DNA of 64,000 nucleotides from Spiroplasma kunkelii CR2-3x. GTDB lineage: Bacteria; Bacillota_I; Bacilli_A; Mycoplasmatales; Mycoplasmataceae. The stretch's first letter is position 1, and every line of letters starts with the position of its first letter. The DNA is taken from contig NZ_CP010899.1 of assembly GCF_001274875.1 (NCBI RefSeq), positions 1,399,927-1,463,926 on the forward strand. Reading direction: 5' to 3'. The position numbers and the translations under genes were made by a program. The notes under the pieces are model-generated. The model was not told where the DNA came from and ran no database searches. It was given only the letters and a program-made list of their open reading frames with translations. Shown piece after piece: positions 53,321 to 63,680 of the stretch.

Positions 53321-53867
53321 CATTTCTATTAGGAATAAAATTCTCTATATTTGGTTGTGCACATTTAACTTGTAAATTACCTAAATTACTTATTTCTATA
53401 GTTTTATAAGCACTTTTAAATTTTTCAATACTTTGAATTGTTGGGTCAATTTGTCTTAAATCAATTTCATTTTCATAATAAGCATCATAAAAGTCATCAG
53501 AAAATAAAGTTGTTGGATATTAAATTAAATTTTTACATTGTGCTGGTGCTATTATTTTAGTTTTTAATGGTAGTATTACATCAGAAGGCATAATATTTTT
53601 GGTATAAACTTAATACTTATATGGTACTGGTGGTAGAACATATTGTGGGTAATTAAAAGTTGGTATTTCATAATCATGGGGTAATAAAAAACTAGTTTTA
53701 TAATTAGTTGTCATATCTCGTAAATAATTATTTAATGTACTTTTTGTTTTACCTCTAAAACTTCATACTGATAAGCGTAAATAATCTTCTTCATTATTAG
53801 TATATGGGTTATCAACATAAAAGATAATTTCAAAATTACCTTTATATAATACTTGAATTGAAAACAT
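53283..53867 (-). pseudogene. Phage structural-type protein, truncated with stops
   Basis: A frame of 190 codons from the ATG at 53867 with two TAA codons (both could derive from CAA). It begins MFSIQVLYKGNFEIIFYVDN, is beta-rich, and is cut off at the junction with the pentapeptide gene. It overlaps the end of the upstream phage gene. By position after terminase and head-like genes it may be a collar or tail component; no motif proves that. Confidence 0.5.
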
Positions 53868-55131
53868 ATCAATTTATATAACTACAATTTGTCCCATCTG
53901 GTGTTTGTAAGAATTCTAAATCATTATCTTTTTCACTATCACTAACTGCTGTTTGTGCATCAACTGCTTTAGTTTGTTCATTAATTAAATAAACTCTATT
54001 AGTTATAGGATTTAATTGTTTTAAATTATAAGTTGAATAAACTAATTCACTAGTTGGTGTACCATCTTTATTTAAAACAGTACCTTTTAATTTATCAGTT
54101 AATAAAGTTGTAAAACTAAAACTAGTAGCATTAGCATCAATCATAGCACCAACTTTATCATTACCCCGTTCTCTAAATATTTCAAAAGGTAAATAACCAG
54201 CAGCAGATTTAGACCCTCAAAAAGCATCATTATAAAAACTATAAACATTAAACACTCATAAACCAATTAAGTCATGGAAAATTAGGTCATTTATCATCTT
54301 GTGTAATTGTTAAATTACCAATTCAATCTCATGGAATACCAAAAGAAACAAAATTTAAGAATTTACCAACACCAGGAATAGTAAAAGGATTAAATACTAA
54401 TTTTTGTGTATAGTTTAATGGTAATGTAGTAATTTGTCGATTAATAAAATTATTCATATTTAAAATATCTCAAATATTACATGAGCCCATTTTATTATAT
54501 TCAATTTGAACTTTACCAAAAATATTACCAAATTCATCTTTTCTTCTAAAATAAGATGATGCTTGTGTACTAATTATAATATCAACATTACCACTATTTA
54601 CTTTTAATTTTGCTGGTTGTGTTATTTTTCAATGCTTAGACCAATAAGGTTTAGAATTTGCACCTTCTTCATTAATAGTTGTTCCAACAGTTGGATTAGT
54701 TGCAGTTGATGCTGTTTTATCAGTTATTACCATACCTTCATTATTTTTTTTCAATTCAAAAATCAGACATTGATTGAATATGTTCTTTTCAATCTTTATA
54801 ACCAGTAATAATTGTTGGTTGAATTCCTTGAATATTATATCAACTTACATCAGGTGATGAATAAGTATTTATTTTATCAGGTGGAGCAGGATACATGTTA
54901 TACATTAATAAATCACGAGAATTCATTACTTTTTTATTAAATTCACCTTTAATAATTGGTCGACCAATAATAGGCATATCAAATAAAATAGGATTACCAT
55001 AAAATTTAACTGCCATTGCTCTAACACCTTGGTAAGACATTAGATAATATTTGCTTTTCTTTTTGTTCTAATAAAGCATTAATTTCATCTTGTGTCATAT
55101 TTTCTTTATATTCATATTTAAAGTTTGACAT
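53842..55131 (-). pseudogene. Phage virion-type protein with three frameshifts
   Basis: MSNFKYEYKENMTQDEINALL starts at 55131, and further pieces in shifting frames can be joined through YQGVRAMAVKFYGNP, IITGYKDWKEHIQ, TQKLVFNPFTIPGVG and DKVGAMIDANATSF to the end at 53842, about 430 residues. The breaks are near 55030, 54745 (an eight-A run) and 54270. It is beta-rich without membrane segments. Its location downstream of terminase suggests a head or connector protein. The family is not recognised. Confidence 0.55.
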
Positions 55132-55198
55132 ACTTTAATCCCTCCATTATTTTTTTATAGAAAATTTCAAAAACTATCGTCACCATCTTACCATCATT

Positions 55199-55437
55199 TT
55201 AATTTTTGTAAACTTGTGGATATTTTTTCTTAATTTCAGTTCTAGTTTCTTCAATACCTTTTTTAAAACCTTTTTCATATTGTTCTAAATATTCTTTTTG
55301 ATTATTAACTCCATAATCGTAAGTTTCTTTCATTAATTCTTGGAATATTTTAGTATGTTCTTCACAAGCAGGAACACCAATACCATTTCAATTTTTACTT
55401 ACTTTTCAACATTTCTTTTAATTTGTTTTTTTGCCAT
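55199..55437 (-). pseudogene. Small phage protein, frameshifted
   Basis: The ATG at 55437 lies five bases before the terminase stop on the same strand. After 12 codons (MAKKQIKRNVEK) there is a stop; another frame continues with GVPACEEHTKIFQ and an EQYEKGFKKGIEE helix to 55199. It might be a scaffolding-like helical protein. Confidence 0.45.
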
Positions 55438-55441
55438 AATT

Positions 55442-56959
55442 TTACCTTCTCTTTCCAAATTGCTTACTTATTAAAAATGGATTATCTAATGTTTTTATAA
55501 AATATTCCATAATATCCATAACAGCATAAGTCATAGCATCAAAACCATCATCAAATAATTTATTATCTTCTAATTTATAAGTAGATTTATTTGCTGGTGG
55601 TTTCTTCCATTCCATTTTTAACATATCTTTAAATAACTCTGGTGTTAATCTTTGACTAATTTGTAAATAATTCTTATTTAGCAGGATGATTATAGCATCA
55701 ATTCTATCAGTTCTATATCATATCTCTTTATTAACTGGTTTAAATATTAATCAATTAGCATCAGGAAAATATTTTCGCCTAATATTATTTAATGTATCAA
55801 CCTCTACTAAATGACCGCCACCAGTATCAACATTTACCTCTAAACCATTATATAAATCATTTCATTGTGTAGCACATATTATATAAAAGTGTACTATTTC
55901 ATGTAAAACTTTCATTATGTCTTTTTGTACCATTTCAGCATTACTATGTTTATATTCCATTAATGGTGTCATTTTTTTATAATTGTTATCTATTCCCATT
56001 AAAATTGCATGGGTAGCATGTCCTAATGGTGATTCAGCATAACCTAAATCTAATCCTGCTCTAAAATTAACTGGTTCAAAATCATATAATTTACTAAATA
56101 AATAATTAGCAAAAATAGAACCATCTAATGCACCGGGCATTCCAATTCCTCAAACCTCATATTTTTTAGGTCATTCTGCTTTTAATTCATATAATTTCAT
56201 TAATTCATCATAATTTAAATTATCTTTATTAATTAAATAATTAGTATAATGATTAATTACTTTTTTATCATATGCTTTTTGACCTGTTTTAGGATCTAAG
56301 ACTGGAACTATAATTTTAGATATTTGTTCACCATTACTTTCTAATTCTTTACGATTAAATGGCATTAATTTATTTAAATAATCGATATGATCTTGATAAA
56401 TACTATCAGGATTAGTACTTGTAATTAATATTAATTTTTTATAATCACGAACTGCTTGCATAATTGCTTCTTTTTCTGATTTACTAAATTCATTTGCTTC
56501 TTCTAATCAAATAATACATAAATTAGCACCATTTGCTCGTGCTGTTCCTTTACCTAATACTTGACTATTATTACTTTTTATTGCTCCTTGTAATTTAATA
56601 AAACTACCATTAGGAAATAATCAAGTAGGTTTATTAAACCTAGCATTATATTGATAATGACCACCTTTTCATTTTTTAGTAGGATTAAGAATTAAACCTA
56701 TTTTATCTAATGCATCTTGAATATCTTGTTGCATTTCAGCAGTATCGGCACTATTTAATCTAAAACCATATATTGCTATTTTTTTATCTTTATGTGCTAA
56801 TACTACACAACTTAATAATGCTATTAATTCATCAATAGAATATGTTTTACCTGCTTTACGACTACCTGCTAAATTAATCTCATCAGCAATATATTCAGCA
56901 CTATTCAATAGACTAGTTACTATTTTATTAAGATAACTATATTCATATAACATTGCCAT
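55442..56959 (-). CDS. Phage terminase large subunit
   Basis: A 505-aa protein, completely open with TGA as Trp. The N-terminal ATPase has NLAGSRKAGKTYS as Walker A (near residue 30) and LCIIWLEEANEF as Walker B with catalytic Glu. The C-terminal RNase H-like nuclease has FRAGLDLGYAE with Asp, a middle VDTGGGHLVE and a late DDGFDAMTYAVM with Asp. The motif order is that of PBSX/T4-like terminases of tailed phages that package DNA into heads. It overlaps the small upstream frame by one to three bases. The neighbouring phage genes are broken, so its survival is notable. Confidence 0.9.
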
Positions 56960-57132
56960 TATATATCACGACCATTCGTTATATTAATTACTGGTGGAGT
57001 ATAATTTATTTCAGTTTCATTTTCACGACCATAATACTGTGCATATACTGATACACCCCCCTTAGTTTCATTTAAGAGATGTAATTTTATATTATTTTCT
57101 AATATTCGTATTTTCATTTTTAAGGTTTTCAT
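56959..57132 (-). CDS. Small phage protein before terminase, possibly second half of a split gene
   Basis: A 57-aa frame ending at the terminase start (TAATG-type overlap). It begins inside the end of the frame at 57286 and continues its charged helix (LKMKIRILENNIKLHLL), then a GGVSVYAQYYGRE tail. Together they look like one protein of about 110 aa with a frameshift, in the place of a small terminase subunit. Confidence 0.45.
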   Translation of the reverse strand: MKTLKMKIRILENNIKLHLLNETKGGVSVYAQYYGRENETEINYTPPVINITNGRDI

Positions 57133-57286
57133 ATTCATCTTCTTCTAATTCACAAAATATTAATAAGGTTTCTTTTGTAGCAAGTTTGTAATTATTTTGT
57201 ATACAATAATCATCAAATTTACTTATTTTTACATCAATATTCCGCTTTTTTGCATCTTTTCACCAATTAATTCCCACTTTTGCCAT
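57092..57286 (-). CDS. Small phage DNA-binding-like protein
   Basis: A 64-aa frame with a GAGGTAAAAAAG site. MAKVGINWWKDAKKRNIDVK is basic, followed by a helix and an acidic end. Small terminases start with a similar basic helix-turn-helix. The identification is by position only. Confidence 0.45.
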
Positions 57287-57341
57287 CTTTTTTACCTCTT
57301 TTGTCATCACCATTCTACAAAAAAATATCAAAAAGTAAAAT

Positions 57342-57366
57342 AAAAAAAGACTTTTTCAAGTCTTTA
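57342..57366 (-). terminator. Hairpin terminator
   Basis: AAAGACTT pairs with AAGTCTTT; the minus strand continues with a T run. It lies upstream of the phage genes and would stop transcripts coming from the right. Confidence 0.65.
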
Positions 57367-57393
57367 TTCTTAGTAATTTTTAAACAAGAGATT

Positions 57394-57419
57394 AAGGGTT
57401 GATTAATTCTACTTGTATT
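57394..57419. repeat. Direct repeat, left copy, of viral regulatory-type sequence
   Basis: AAGGGTTGATT followed by CTACTTGTAT is repeated at 58646-58669 in the same orientation with one small indel. The pair brackets the transposase gene. Confidence 0.6.
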
Positions 57420-57515
57420 AAATTACATCACCATCCTAACATCTTTTAATAAAATGTCAATAAAATTTTAATTTTAATGTATAAATATATATTAAGAAAG
57501 GGTTGAACAAATCTT

Positions 57516-58508
57516 ATGAAAAAGAAAAAATATAAACATTTTAATCTTGAAAAAAGATATAAATTAAAAGAATATTTAGAATGCGAAACATTTAAAAAGA
57601 AAAATGGTACACCTAATTATTCTAAAATAGGAGAAGTAATGAATAAAAGTCGTAATACAATTAGATTAGAGGCTAAAAGACTTAAAGAAGAATATGAACC
57701 TGAAAAAGCACATAAAGATTATAAACGAAAGCGTAAAAAATCTATTAAATATACAACAATTACAAAAAAAGTTGTAAATTATATAAGAAAAATTTTAAGT
57801 AAAAAAAGTTATTCACCAAGATTAATTATTTATGAATATGAAAAAAAATATAGTGAAAAGTTTCCATTTTCACATATGACACTTTATAAATATATTGATT
57901 ATAAAGTTTTTGATGATGAAAATATTGAAATTAAGAAAAAATTACCATTTAAAGGTAAAAAATATAAAACAAAAAAAAGAAAAGATGATCGTGGTCAATT
58001 AACTAATATTAGATTTATTGAAGAAGCAAAACATGAAAAAGGTACTTTTGGTTGATTTCAAATGGATTGTATTATTGGAAAAGAACATCAATCAGCTTGT
58101 TTAACTTTTACGGAAGAAAAGAGTTTATATACTATTTGTTTTAAATTAAATCAGCATAATTCAGAAGAGGTTAATAATGCTCTTAAATGTATTTTTAAAA
58201 ATAAACTTTATAAAGTAAGTATAAAAGGAATTATTACAGATCAAGGTAAATAATTTAGTAAGTGAAAAGAGATAGAGAAAATTACTAATACAAATGTTTA
58301 TTTTTGTGATGCTGGAACTCCAACTCAAAAAGCAAAAGTTGAAAGAATAAATAGAGATATTAGAGAATATTTACCTAAAGGAACTGATTTTAATAATGTT
58401 AGTCAAAAAGAAATTAATAAAGTTATGAAAATTATTAATGAAAAGCCTCGACCAAGTTTAGGTTGATTATCCTCCAGAGAGGTATTTTTACAAAATATTA
58501 ATATTTAA
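57516..58508 (+). pseudogene. IS30-family transposase with one internal stop
   Basis: A 330-codon frame starting after AAAGGGTTG. The N-terminal HTH is basic. The core begins FQMDCIIGKEHQSACL (first Asp), and the second Asp is in ITDQGK, directly followed by TAA where IS30 enzymes have the conserved Glu-Phe (G-x-E-F). The frame continues with CDAGTPTQKAKVERINRDIR and EKPRPSLGW, typical IS30 ends. A single G-to-T change explains the stop. Plectroviruses of spiroplasmas carry such a gene. Confidence 0.85.
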
Positions 58509-58645
58509 CTTTTTTAAATATAAATTATATATTTGTAACAAATTTTTCTTTTTGTCGTGCTTAAATATTAATTTATATTTAAAAAAGTTATTTTTTTTTG
58601 AAAAAATATTGCATTTTAAAATAAAAAGTATATTATCAAATTAAT

Positions 58646-58669
58646 AAGGGTTGATTGACCTACTTGTAT
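58646..58669. repeat. Direct repeat, right copy
   Basis: AAGGGTTGATTGACCTACTTG followed by TAT matches the copy at 57394. It lies 50 bp before a plectrovirus-like gene, so it may be a promoter or replication signal of the virus. Confidence 0.6.
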
Positions 58670-58704
58670 CTTTACAATACAGTTTTTTATATAGGAGATG
58701 TAAT

Positions 58705-58830
58705 ATGCCAACTTGATTAACGACAATATTTAGTGTTGTTATTATATTAGGATTTTTTTGCTTGAATTGGTTTATCAATTTATCAAAAAATTAAACAAAT
58801 TCGAGGAAAAAAAAGAAAAAAATAAATTAA
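58705..58830 (+). pseudogene. Plectrovirus-like small membrane protein, frameshifted
   Basis: MPTWLTTIFSVVIILG is one hydrophobic helix. After a run of seven T the frame shifts, and another frame gives AWIGLSIYQKIKQIRGKK, the basic end. The two together resemble the small one-helix proteins of SpV1-type plectroviruses (from memory). A TAGGAGATG site precedes it. Confidence 0.6.
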
Positions 58831-58851
58831 AATAAAGGACGATAAAAAATA

Positions 58852-58953
58852 ATGTTAGGTATGTATTTAACAACGACGGTTAATTTTTTAACAGTACCTA
58901 CACCTAAAACTATGACTGAGGGTATGACTGGGATTTGAACTGGTTTATTCTAA
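58852..58953 (+). pseudogene. Plectrovirus coat-like protein, N-terminal fragment
   Basis: MLGMYLTTTVNFLTVPTPKT followed by MTEGMTGIWTGLF resembles the start of the SpV1 major coat protein as I remember it. The frame ends after 33 codons, and its hydrophobic part is lost, leaving only a few out-of-frame codons to about 59030. Confidence 0.6.
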
Positions 58954-59338
58954 TTGGATTGGTTTATCAGAAACCATCACTTGAGTAGAATCATTTGGAT
59001 TAACAATTTGTCCCGAAAAAAAAATAATCTAGCACTTAGTTACTTATCTTAATAATTTTCTTATAATTTTATATTAATAGGTGTTTCAAAAGTTCATATT
59101 TCTTGATTGCCAGTATTAAAATTTTTAAATTTAAAAACAGTTATTACTTTATGTGTACTATAATATAATAACTTAAGTAATAAGTCAATTTTTTTTATAA
59201 ACTTGACTTACATTTTAGACTGTGCACTTAACCACATAAGTTCAGTTTTATAAAGTTTATCTTTTCTTCTCATAAACTTTCTACATTTATAGGAAACATT
59301 TGATATTTTACAAAAATTTTTTCATTATTAAAAAATAA
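58954..59338. other. Gene-free, AT-rich gap after the viral remnant
   Basis: No frame is convincing. It contains an AAGTCAA/TTGACTT hairpin (about 59184-59211) that may end jag transcription, and one copy of a 34-bp dispersed repeat (59232-59265) whose partner lies at 63573-63607. Confidence 0.5.
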
Positions 59339-59923
59339 TTATTTTTTATAATTATACTTAAGAATAATTTGGCGAGTATTTTCCGAACCAATTGACTTTG
59401 AAATTACTTCTGGAAATTTTAGAACATTACTATGAACTAATTTTCGTTGTTCTTTATTCATAACAGGCAATAATTGATCTTTTTTTGATGATAAAACTCT
59501 CTTAACAACACTTTGTACAGCTTCTAATAAGATTAATTTATCATAATTAAAAATAATAATAAATTTAAAATCATTTTGAAATTTACGACTAATATATGTA
59601 TGCAATAATGTTTCTAAAATAAAAACAAAATTAAAAATATTAATATTTATTTTAAAACCTCTAATATTTAATGTAATTAAAAATTGCTTATTAGAATATG
59701 AAAAAGACATCTCATATTCTTTCGTTAATAAGATATCTTTGATAATACTATCTAAATGTTCTTTACAAAAAAAAATAATATCATTAATTTCAAAAAAGGT
59801 TACTTCTAGTCGCTGAAAAAATAATTTTGTTGATAATTCAGTTTTATAAAAGAAGTTTTTATTTGAATTATTTAAAAATTCTCTAATTTTTTTTTGCGAC
59901 TTAAATTTTTTTATGAAAATCAT
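59339..59923 (-). CDS. jag: Jag/KhpB-like R3H-domain RNA-binding protein
   Basis: A 194-aa protein. The C-terminal 65 residues are an R3H domain: MNKEQRKLVHSNVLKFP and SKSIGSENTRQIIL match the R-x-x-x-H and S-x-G-x-x-x-R patterns. The middle is a degenerate KH-like part and the N-terminus is basic, shorter than in Bacillus. It follows yidC with a one-base overlap, the usual order rnpA-yidC-jag near the origin. It binds RNA and is thought to affect cell division and membrane proteins. Confidence 0.78.
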   Translation of the reverse strand: MIFIKKFKSQKKIREFLNNSNKNFFYKTELSTKLFFQRLEVTFFEINDIIFFCKEHLDSIIKDILLTKEYEMSFSYSNKQFLITLNIRGFKININIFNFVFILETLLHTYISRKFQNDFKFIIIFNYDKLILLEAVQSVVKRVLSSKKDQLLPVMNKEQRKLVHSNVLKFPEVISKSIGSENTRQIILKYNYKK

Positions 59924-61200
59924 TAATCTTTATTTTTTTTCTTACTATGTAAAGAAAATTTATATTTTTTAGGTTTTGATTTAACCGGATTATAAGAAAT
60001 TTTATCGGCATTATTTGTTTTAACTTGTTTTGTTTTTGTAATTTCAACATTTTCAATATTATTAGTTGTTTTTAAATGTTGTTTTCTAACAAATAAATGT
60101 TTAATTCTTTGTCCAAACGATTCTTTGTTTTTATTTTTTTTACTTCGTTTCTTAACTCGTAAGAAATGAAATCCTAATGTTTGTAAAATTTGAATAAAGG
60201 CTGAGAAAATTCAATAAATAGCAACCCCAGATGCAATTGAAATTGTAACTACAAAGAATACAACAATCATTACTCCTTGCATAATAAATTGCCGTTTACG
60301 TGCTTTTTTCTGTTCCTTTGTAATAACTCTTGTTTTACGAAGATTTAAAATAGTTGGTAAAATCATCGAAAGAATTTGAATAGGCAAATATACAAATAAT
60401 AAAGTTAAATAAACATAATTTCCACTAGTAATCATATCTCATGGCTTTTCAATTAAAGAAATTTGCCCAATTGTCGCCATTTTTAATTCTCGTGTTGCTC
60501 TAACAACAGTATACATCGCAATTAAAAACGGAATTGTTAAAAAAGACGAACCAATTGTGGATAATGGAGAAACTCCTTCTTTGCGATACAACTGCATCAT
60601 TTCCATTTGTTGCTTTTGTTTTGCTGCTGGATCTTTTGAAACCTTATATTTGGCCTGAATTTCTGCTTGTTTAATTTGCATTAATTGCATTTTGTCTTGA
60701 TTTCGTTGTGTTTTTCAACTAAACATTAAAGTAATTAAACGCACAATTAATGAAGTTAAAAATAATGCGCCAATAATTCCTGCACCATTATCTAATCCAC
60801 CAAAACCATAAATTAAATTAACTAAAATTCAAGCAACAGGAAACACAAAACAACCATAAAATGGTGAAGATGTTTTAACAAAAGCATCAGAACATGTTCT
60901 AATTGCTAAATATGAATATTCATATAGTTGTCCATTTTCAAAATGAAAAAAGTGTTCTTTCCCAACATTAGTGTATCCTAAAATAATTTCAAAGAAAACT
61001 CCTGGTTTATATACTTTCTGACCAGAAACATCTAAAATTTGGGCAGTCCCATATTTTGGAACCATCATTTGCCCACAACCTCATAACATTGATATAATTA
61101 AAAAAAGATACAGGACTAATTTTGTTGATTTCCAGGCAATTGAATATCAAGGTTTTCGTGTTCTTTTCCCATCGGAAAAAATATAATCACGATAGTTCAC
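59923..61200 (-). CDS. yidC: Membrane protein insertase YidC/OxaA
   Basis: A 425-aa protein from GTG with AGGAGG 8 nt upstream. The first helix contains a lipobox-like SMLWGCGQ, as in Gram-positive YidC lipoproteins. The conserved core runs from LIVRLITLMFSWKTQRNQDKM through KEGVSPLSTIGSSFLTIPF to the final helices, followed by a long basic tail that can contact ribosomes. An extracytoplasmic part of about 80 residues lies between helix 1 and the core. It inserts and folds membrane proteins with SecY. Six or more TGA are Trp. Confidence 0.92.
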
Positions 61201-61215
61201 TATTTCGCCTCCTTT

Positions 61216-61533
61216 TTACATTTTGATTTGATTTAATAAAATTTCTTTATTAATTAAATAACTATTGTTAAAATATGATTTTCGAACAATAATGATTTGA
61301 TCATAACCTTCTGTTACTAAAAAATCAAAATTTAACATACTTCGAATTTGTCTTTTTACTTTATTTCTAACAACAGCATTTCCTAATTTTTTACCAACAG
61401 ATATTCCAAAACGATGATAATTAAGATCATTTCTTTTAAAATAAATAAAATAAGGGTTAGTTTTAATAAAAGAACAATTATTTATTATTTTTTGAAATTC
61501 ATAATTTTTTTTAACAATAAATTTTTTTTTCAC
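61216..61533 (-). CDS. rnpA: Ribonuclease P protein component
   Basis: A 105-aa basic protein. The RNR-type motif is RNKVKRQIRSML, and FGISVGKKLGNAVVRNK is the family signature. I chose GTG at 61533 because it gives the standard start (VKKKFIVKKNYEF); a TTG at 61545 would add four residues. Neither has a clear ribosome site, so it may be translated by coupling with rpmH. It assists the catalytic RNA in tRNA 5' maturation. Confidence 0.92.
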   Translation of the reverse strand: MKKKFIVKKNYEFQKIINNCSFIKTNPYFIYFKRNDLNYHRFGISVGKKLGNAVVRNKVKRQIRSMLNFDFLVTEGYDQIIIVRKSYFNNSYLINKEILLNQIKM

Positions 61534-61575
61534 ATTTCGACACAAATAGAAAAATAAATTATTTTACCAGCATTT

Positions 61576-61710
61576 TTAAGCTGATAATACTTTTCTTCCT
61601 TTCGCTCTTCTTTTACTTAAAACTTTACGGCCTGAAGCTGATTCCATTCTTGCTCGAAAACCATGTGTTCTTTTATGTTTAATTTTACTTGGTTGTCACG
61701 TTCTTTTCAT
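61576..61710 (-). CDS. rpmH: 50S ribosomal protein L34 (bL34)
   Basis: A 44-aa protein: [20 protein letters not shown] then [20 protein letters not shown]. It matches bL34 over its length (the Trp is TGA). An AAGGAGGTG site precedes it. It is usually the gene nearest dnaA on the opposite side of oriC. Confidence 0.96.
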
Positions 61711-61799
61711 TACTAGCACCTCCTTATGATATAAATTATTAAAACATCATATAAATAATATCTTAATTAATAAAAAATATCAATTAAAATAATATTTTT

Positions 61800-61843
61800 A
61801 AAAAATAAAAATGGAAATTGATATGCTTTTTCATCTCCATTTA
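61800..61843 (-). terminator. Intrinsic terminator of guaB
   Basis: AAATGGA...ATG pairs with CAT...TCCATTT, and the minus strand continues with T's. It lies between guaB and rpmH. Confidence 0.75.
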
Positions 61844-61863
61844 TCTTTTTGCTTATAATAATA

Positions 61864-63309
61864 TTATTTTGTGTAATTTGGTGGTTCTTTGGTAATTGCA
61901 ATATCATGTGGATGTGATTCTTTTAAACCATTATTTGAAATTTCCACAAACTGAGCTGTTTTTTGCAACATTAGAATATTTTTTGCACCACAATAACCAA
62001 AACCGCTCCGTATACCACCAATAAATTGAAATAAAATATCACTTAATTTACCCTTTAATAAAACTCGTCCTTCAACTCCTTCTGGAACTAATTTACGATT
62101 TTTATCTTGAAAATAACGATCAGCACTGCCTTTTTTCATAGCAGCTAATGAGCCCATTCCCATATATGTTTTATATTTTTTACCTTCAACAATCATTTCT
62201 TCACCAGGTGCTTCAAATGTTGATGCAAAAACTGAACCCATCATTACTGCATTAGCACCAGCTGCAAGTGCTTTAACAACATCCCCAGAATATTTAATTC
62301 CACCATCAGCAATGACTGCAATTTCTTTTCCTTTACAAACCTCATAAACATCATTAATGGCTGTCATTTGAGGAACTCCAACTCCAGCAACAACTCTTGT
62401 TGTACAAATACTTCCTGGTCCGACACCAACTTTAATTGCATTAGCACCAGCTGCAATTAAATCTAAAGCTCCTTGAGCAGTAACAACATTCCCAGCAATT
62501 AAATTAATCGTTGGAAAATCTTTTTTAATTTTTTTAACCATATTAATAATACCTTTACTATGACCATGTGCTGAATCAACAACAATTACATCAACTCCAG
62601 CGGCAACAAGTTTTTCAACACGTAATAATGTATTTTCATCAATTCCAATGGCTGCACCTACTCGTAATTGTCCTTGTTCATCTTTACAAGCATTAGGATA
62701 TTCGTCACGATTATTAATATCTTTAATGGTAATTAATCCAATTAACACATTTTTTTCATTAACGATTGGTAGTTTTTCAATACGATTATTTAACAAAATA
62801 TCTTTTGCTTGTTCTAAATCAATATTTTCATGAGTTGTAATTAAGTTTTTTATAGTCATAAATTTATCCACAGAAGCAGTTAATTCATGACATGCTCTAA
62901 TATCCCGATTTGTAATTATTCCCAATAATCTGTTTTCTTCATCAACAATTGGTAAACCAGAAATACGATATTGAGCCATAATATTTTCAGCATCCTGAAC
63001 TGTCATTGTTGGTTTTAATGTTATAGGATTAATAATAAAACCCGACTCGTTACGTTTAACTTTTTCAACTTCTGCTGCTTGTTTATAAATTGATAAATTT
63101 TTATGAATAATTCCAATTCCACCCTCGCGAGCAATTGCGATTGCCAATTTTGATTCAGTAACAGTATCCATTGCTGAAGATATAAAAGGAATATTTAATT
63201 CAATATTTTTTGTTAGTTTAGTTCTTAAGTCAATCTGATATGGTAAAATATCTGATTTTTGTGGAACTAATAGTAGATCATCAAAGGTATAAGATTTTTT
63301 AATTTGCAT
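61864..63309 (-). CDS. guaB: IMP dehydrogenase
   Basis: A 481-aa enzyme that oxidises IMP to XMP, the first step to GMP. The barrel starts with [17 protein letters not shown]. Two CBS domains are at about 95-205. The catalytic loop is [11 protein letters not shown] with Cys, followed by the IADGGI phosphate loop and the flap with [24 protein letters not shown] lies 8 nt before the ATG. A guanine riboswitch about 100 bp upstream probably controls it. It is the only gene between rpmH and the window's right end. Confidence 0.96.
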   Translation of the reverse strand: MQIKKSYTFDDLLLVPQKSDILPYQIDLRTKLTKNIELNIPFISSAMDTVTESKLAIAIAREGGIGIIHKNLSIYKQAAEVEKVKRNESGFIINPITLKPTMTVQDAENIMAQYRISGLPIVDEENRLLGIITNRDIRACHELTASVDKFMTIKNLITTHENIDLEQAKDILLNNRIEKLPIVNEKNVLIGLITIKDINNRDEYPNACKDEQGQLRVGAAIGIDENTLLRVEKLVAAGVDVIVVDSAHGHSKGIINMVKKIKKDFPTINLIAGNVVTAQGALDLIAAGANAIKVGVGPGSICTTRVVAGVGVPQMTAINDVYEVCKGKEIAVIADGGIKYSGDVVKALAAGANAVMMGSVFASTFEAPGEEMIVEGKKYKTYMGMGSLAAMKKGSADRYFQDKNRKLVPEGVEGRVLLKGKLSDILFQFIGGIRSGFGYCGAKNILMLQKTAQFVEISNNGLKESHPHDIAITKEPPNYTK

Positions 63310-63411
63310 GTTTGTTCCTCCAAAATATTTAATACAAAAAATTTAATAAAATAAATATGACCATTAAAACTAATTAACAAACAGTCTTAACAAATTAAAA
63401 ATAAATTAAGA

Positions 63412-63474
63412 CCTATAGTATTTAATTTAAGGTTGATTGTAGAGACACTAGACCATATTTCTAGTATATATAGG
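63412..63474 (-). promoter_or_regulatory. Purine riboswitch, guanine type, upstream of guaB
   Basis: On the minus strand the P1 stem is CCTATA/TATAGG. The conserved ATATGG of L2, GTCTCTAC of J2/3, and CCTTAAAT of P3/L3 are all present in order. The J3/1 position that pairs with the ligand reads ACTATA, that is C, which specifies guanine rather than adenine. High guanine would be expected to lower guaB expression. Confidence 0.85.
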
Positions 63475-63619
63475 ATTATTGTAAGTATTAAATTTTATTA
63501 ATTATAACAAAAAAAAGTAAAATAGACCAATAAAATTTACATTTAAATTTTAAAAACTATACCTATGTATCTACACATATAAGTTCACTTTTTTAAAGTT
63601 TATCTTATTTTTTGCATCG
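63475..63619. other. AT-rich spacer with one copy of a dispersed repeat
   Basis: No gene. The segment 63573-63607 (AAGTTCAC then TTTTTTAAAGTTTATCTT) matches 59232-59265 in the same orientation with few changes. Confidence 0.45.
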
Positions 63620-63680
63620 TGTAAATGAAGTGCAACAAATCAACTCAGAAGGGAGTTAATTTGTTGCACTTCATTTTACA
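63620..63680. repeat. Long near-perfect inverted repeat with 6-nt loop
   Basis: The left arm 63620-63646 and right arm 63653-63680 pair over 26 positions with one mismatch and one bulge. The arms contain AAGTGCAACAAAT, like the terminal repeats of IS30-type elements (from memory). It can be two IS ends joined head to head or a very strong terminator. Confidence 0.65.

Noticed and set aside
62648..62833. Plus-strand frame inside guaB
   Set aside because: It is antisense to the CBS domains of IMP dehydrogenase and has no ribosome site.
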